Source of the DNA: Bugula neritina | Lineage: Eukaryota; Bryozoa; Gymnolaemata; Cheilostomatida; Bugulidae | Assembly (NCBI GenBank): GCA_964035545.1 | Contig: OZ037765.1 | Span: 6,026,698-6,090,697 of the forward strand | DNA: 64,000 nucleotides | Direction: 5' to 3' | Part shown: piece by piece, positions 61,117 through 64,000 of the stretch | Position numbering within the stretch: position 1 is the stretch's first letter | Layout of the letters: every line of letters starts with the position of its first letter | Made by a program: the position numbers and the translations under genes | The notes under the pieces: generated by a model | Seen by the model: only the letters and a program-made list of their open reading frames with translations | What the model was told of the DNA's origin: nothing | Database searches by the model: none

Positions 61117-63763
61117 ATGGAACTGGTCAGCTCAAATGGTACCACTCTTCAAGGACCCAGCTCTTTATCTTCCCGGGAAAGAGTATCTGAGACAACTGAT
61201 TTTGTTGTTTTTAATGGCCAAGGGAATTCCAGCTCGTATGATGAGCCAGATTTTGATCTATTTTCTAGTTTATCCCAGGCTGATGCTGTTGCTCAAGTAA
61301 AAGAACTTTTACAACAACGTGAGATGTTGCAAAGTAAGTGAGGTCATGTGTCTACTAGAATGCTAACATAGTTTATAAAATTATTCAATACACTCAGGAA
61401 ATAGTGCAACTATTCAATTCACTATATTATGAATATATTACAGGCAATTTTGCTGAATGCACACAGAGGTTGAGTGATATGACTCTGACATGTAATGAAT
61501 TGAAAGTTCAAGAGCAACAGAATTGTCAGAGAGCAAAAGATCGAATTGATAAGTTGTTGAAAGAAAAAGAAACTTTGCAAGAAGAGGTATATAAACTGAT
61601 GACTATAAATTACATCTGGGTACTGTAGGGCAAGTGGTCATTCACACTTATTTTACTATCCATTGGCTTATTCGCAATAAATTAAAGTTTATTTATGATT
61701 TTATTTCATTCGACTTTAAAATGCAACCATGTTCCATAAATTTACATACCTCAGTCAATATTTGCTGAGTATTTGCGCCAATCACAGGGTTTGGTTCAGG
61801 AGCGCATTTCTACTTTGATGCCACATCAGTACAGTCTTATCAAAATAAATTATTGTTAATTTTATAAATATTACTAAATTGCTGTGGGTTGGCCTGTGCT
61901 GTAATATAATGGGGATTTTTGTAGACTAACCAGATTATTTGACTGATCATCTACAGTTTTAATTTGTTGCTTTCTTAATTCGTTGTTACCATATGCACAC
62001 ATCTGTAGATTAAAAAGTTGAATGAAGATCGTTCTCCAGACATTAAACAGCCTGCACCTGCCCTCCATGTGGCTATACCTACAAGTGAGCAGATCTCCAT
62101 AGAAGAGAATACTTCTGAAAGGTTGCAGGATACACCTGTTGAATATTGCACCTCGGCACCTTTGACAGCACAAGGTGTACCTGCCAGTATCATGAGTTTA
62201 CGGGAAACGGAAGCTGAGGAGGTATTCACATTTCTTGATGTTTTTAGTCGAGTTTCAAACCTTGCAATATACTATAATAATATAGACCTTACAAGTATAC
62301 TTATTATTAGGTAACCATTGTGTTAAGATGAAAATAAGTGTACATTAAAAAGTACATTTTATAATAATAATTTTTAAAAACAATTGTTGTTATGTTATGA
62401 ATCATTTAATGTGCGTTGAGCAACAATGAGTTTGTAATATTATATTTAAAATTAGGAAAGAATTTATGCAACCAAAATATTTCTGGAATGTTAAATATTC
62501 AATTGTGAATAATATGGTTTCTGTGTTAAAAACATTTTAGTTGAGAGCACAAATACAAACACTGAAAGCAGAAAAGAATGATATTGAACTTAGACTTTGT
62601 GAGAGTGAAGAGCACAGCAGGCAAGTAGATTTGAAAAGAGAGGCAGCAGAACGGAGATGCGCTGACATCAGCACCCAATTCCGTCAATTTAGACAAGACA
62701 ATGATTTGCAACTGGTTAACCTCTCTTCTGCCAACGAAGAGTTGAGATCGAAACTGAAGCAAGCTGAGTCTGATATCCATAAACAAGCTGCAGAGTTTAA
62801 TTCTACAGTAAGTTTTTTAGTGAAATATGCAATTACTTTTGACACTTCTATGCCCGGACAATAGCATTAATGTTTCAGTTTTTAAATCAGTGCTGCAGAT
62901 ACTCATATAAGGCTCATTGCTTTGAAAATTGAACATTTTCATTCCTCAAACTTTTTATCGGTATTTTGTAATTTATTTTGTTGCTTGAGTGAGTAATGGA
63001 AACTCCGTAAATGTGTTGTAAAGCTTAGAATATGTATAGCAAAATTTAGATTAGCCAACTCAGGACAAAAATCAAGTTAAAGTAAAATGACTATGTCAAG
63101 TGTTACATTGGTTTTCAACTCCTAAATTTATACAGTATGCAAAAATTTGACAAGCTGTGTTTCATATACATTTGATTGACTGCAGATCTGTACATGATAA
63201 CTGGTACTACTTTTTGAAGGTTTTTTTGTTTTCAGTATAATTTATATTTGATTTTGTAAAAGCAATTACTGCAATATTTTTATTATACATTTAGATTTAA
63301 TTATCGAGCCAAAATTACGTTGAATATGATTGCTTCACATATGAATGAATACATACTGTATGAAAGAAATACCTTAAAACTGCTCAATTTAGTGGTGTTT
63401 CTACAGTGTAATAGTTTGTTAATGTTTATTGTTATAGTATGTATGAAGTTATAGTGTTATTCTTCTTTTTTCTTTTTAGCAACAAGAGATTTTAAAGTAA
63501 GTACTGATTTTATAAAACATTTGCTTTCATTATAGCTGTTTTATGGAAGTTAGTAACATACAGGCGATTGTAGATCTGTATTAAGAGTTATTGCTTATTT
63601 ACCGAACTACTTGAATTAAAAGTTTATTAGCTACCTTTATTTCCTAATAAGTATTAGTATTGGTATTTTGAATGTGCTTTTGGTATATTGTTTTGATTGT
63701 ATTTCTTTCTCATCTGCACAGTGGGCTGCGGAAGAAATGCAGTGAATTAGAGACTTCTTATGC
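61117..63763 (+). CDS. coiled-coil protein, N-terminal part, tentatively optineurin-like
   Basis: Six exons are visible: 61117-61333, 61444-61586, 62009-62221, 62541-62807, 63480-63496 and 63722-63763. Phases agree and the last one ends mid-codon, so the gene continues past 64000. About 253 residues are seen: an acidic, Ser-rich N-terminus (DEPDFDLFSSLSQ), then heptad-rich segments (VKELLQQREMLQ, RAKDRIDKLLKEKETLQ, LRAQIQTLKAEKNDIELRL, LRSKLKQAESDI) interrupted by a Pro/Thr/Ser-rich loop in exon 3. The pattern of an early coiled coil, a loop, then L-R-x-Q-x-x-x-L-x-A-E-K resembles optineurin, a ubiquitin-binding autophagy adaptor. The ubiquitin-binding and C-terminal zinc-finger regions would lie outside the window, so this is only a suggestion. 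Exon 5 is just 17 bases. Confidence 0.75.
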
Positions 63764-64000
63764 GTGAGTATTATTTGTTGCATACAACAGTTTATATCTT
63801 CATTAACTTTTCAGAATATTTCAAGCTATACAAATGAAAATTATCAAGATTTCATATTTGATACGAATCAGCTTTTAATGAACAATCATCAAATTCTTGT
63901 GTATTTATTTGAGAATTATAGAAATATGTACAACTATTTCATCTTTTACTTTTCATCTACTTGTGTAAAATGCTAAATATACTAACTATGGTGCATAGAA

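Overview
The window looks like nuclear DNA of an invertebrate animal. It is AT-rich, and its genes are split into many short exons with GT-AG introns, read by eye from donor and acceptor sites and reading-frame continuity. It also carries tRNA-derived SINEs, MITEs and an LTR retrotransposon. The species cannot be fixed from this sequence; a lophotrochozoan-like animal is a guess.

Layout: (1) 139-238, last exon of an unrecognised + strand gene. (2) 627-2823 (-), isochorismatase-domain protein, ISOC1/2 type, four exons, 200 aa. (3) 5148-8365 (+), RAE1 mRNA-export WD-repeat protein, eight exons, 365 aa, one GC-AG intron. (4) 8366-14904, gene-poor, with a 2.1 kb near-perfect inverted repeat at 9090-11176. 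(5) 14905-34684 (+), a 22-exon nephrin/Hibris/SNS-type adhesion receptor: signal peptide, eight canonical Ig domains plus one cysteine-less Ig-like spacer, one FN3, a membrane helix and a cytoplasmic tail, 1278 aa. Its introns hold two PIF/Harbinger-like MITEs. (6) 36356-43832 (-), a complete and very young Ty3/gypsy-type LTR retrotransposon. (7) 44323-47602 (+), THG1L tRNA-His guanylyltransferase, six exons, 266 aa. (8) 47879-50421 (-), C5orf22/UPF0489 homolog, six exons, 360 aa. (9) 53113-55657 (-), eight-finger C2H2 protein, five exons, 332 aa. (10) 56600-57235 (-), decayed gypsy integrase. (11) 59049-60706, two oppositely oriented SINE copies around a CA microsatellite. (12) 61117-63763 (+), first six coding exons of a coiled-coil protein, tentatively optineurin-like, running off the end.

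The host genes are ordinary housekeeping or adhesion genes with no shared pathway. The most unusual unit is the retrotransposon. Its two LTRs match except for one 5-bp indel, it has a tRNA-Leu primer site, and gag-pol is one 1576-codon frame with no CCHC knuckle. The pol tail lies in the -1 frame behind a run of nine C. Downstream of pol, where a retrovirus has env, it carries a separate frame encoding zinc fingers, split by one in-frame TAG, followed by a coiled-coil frame.

Degenerate ATTAGT/ACTAAT-type repeats occur repeatedly across the window. They flank both the intact retrotransposon and one edge of the decayed one.
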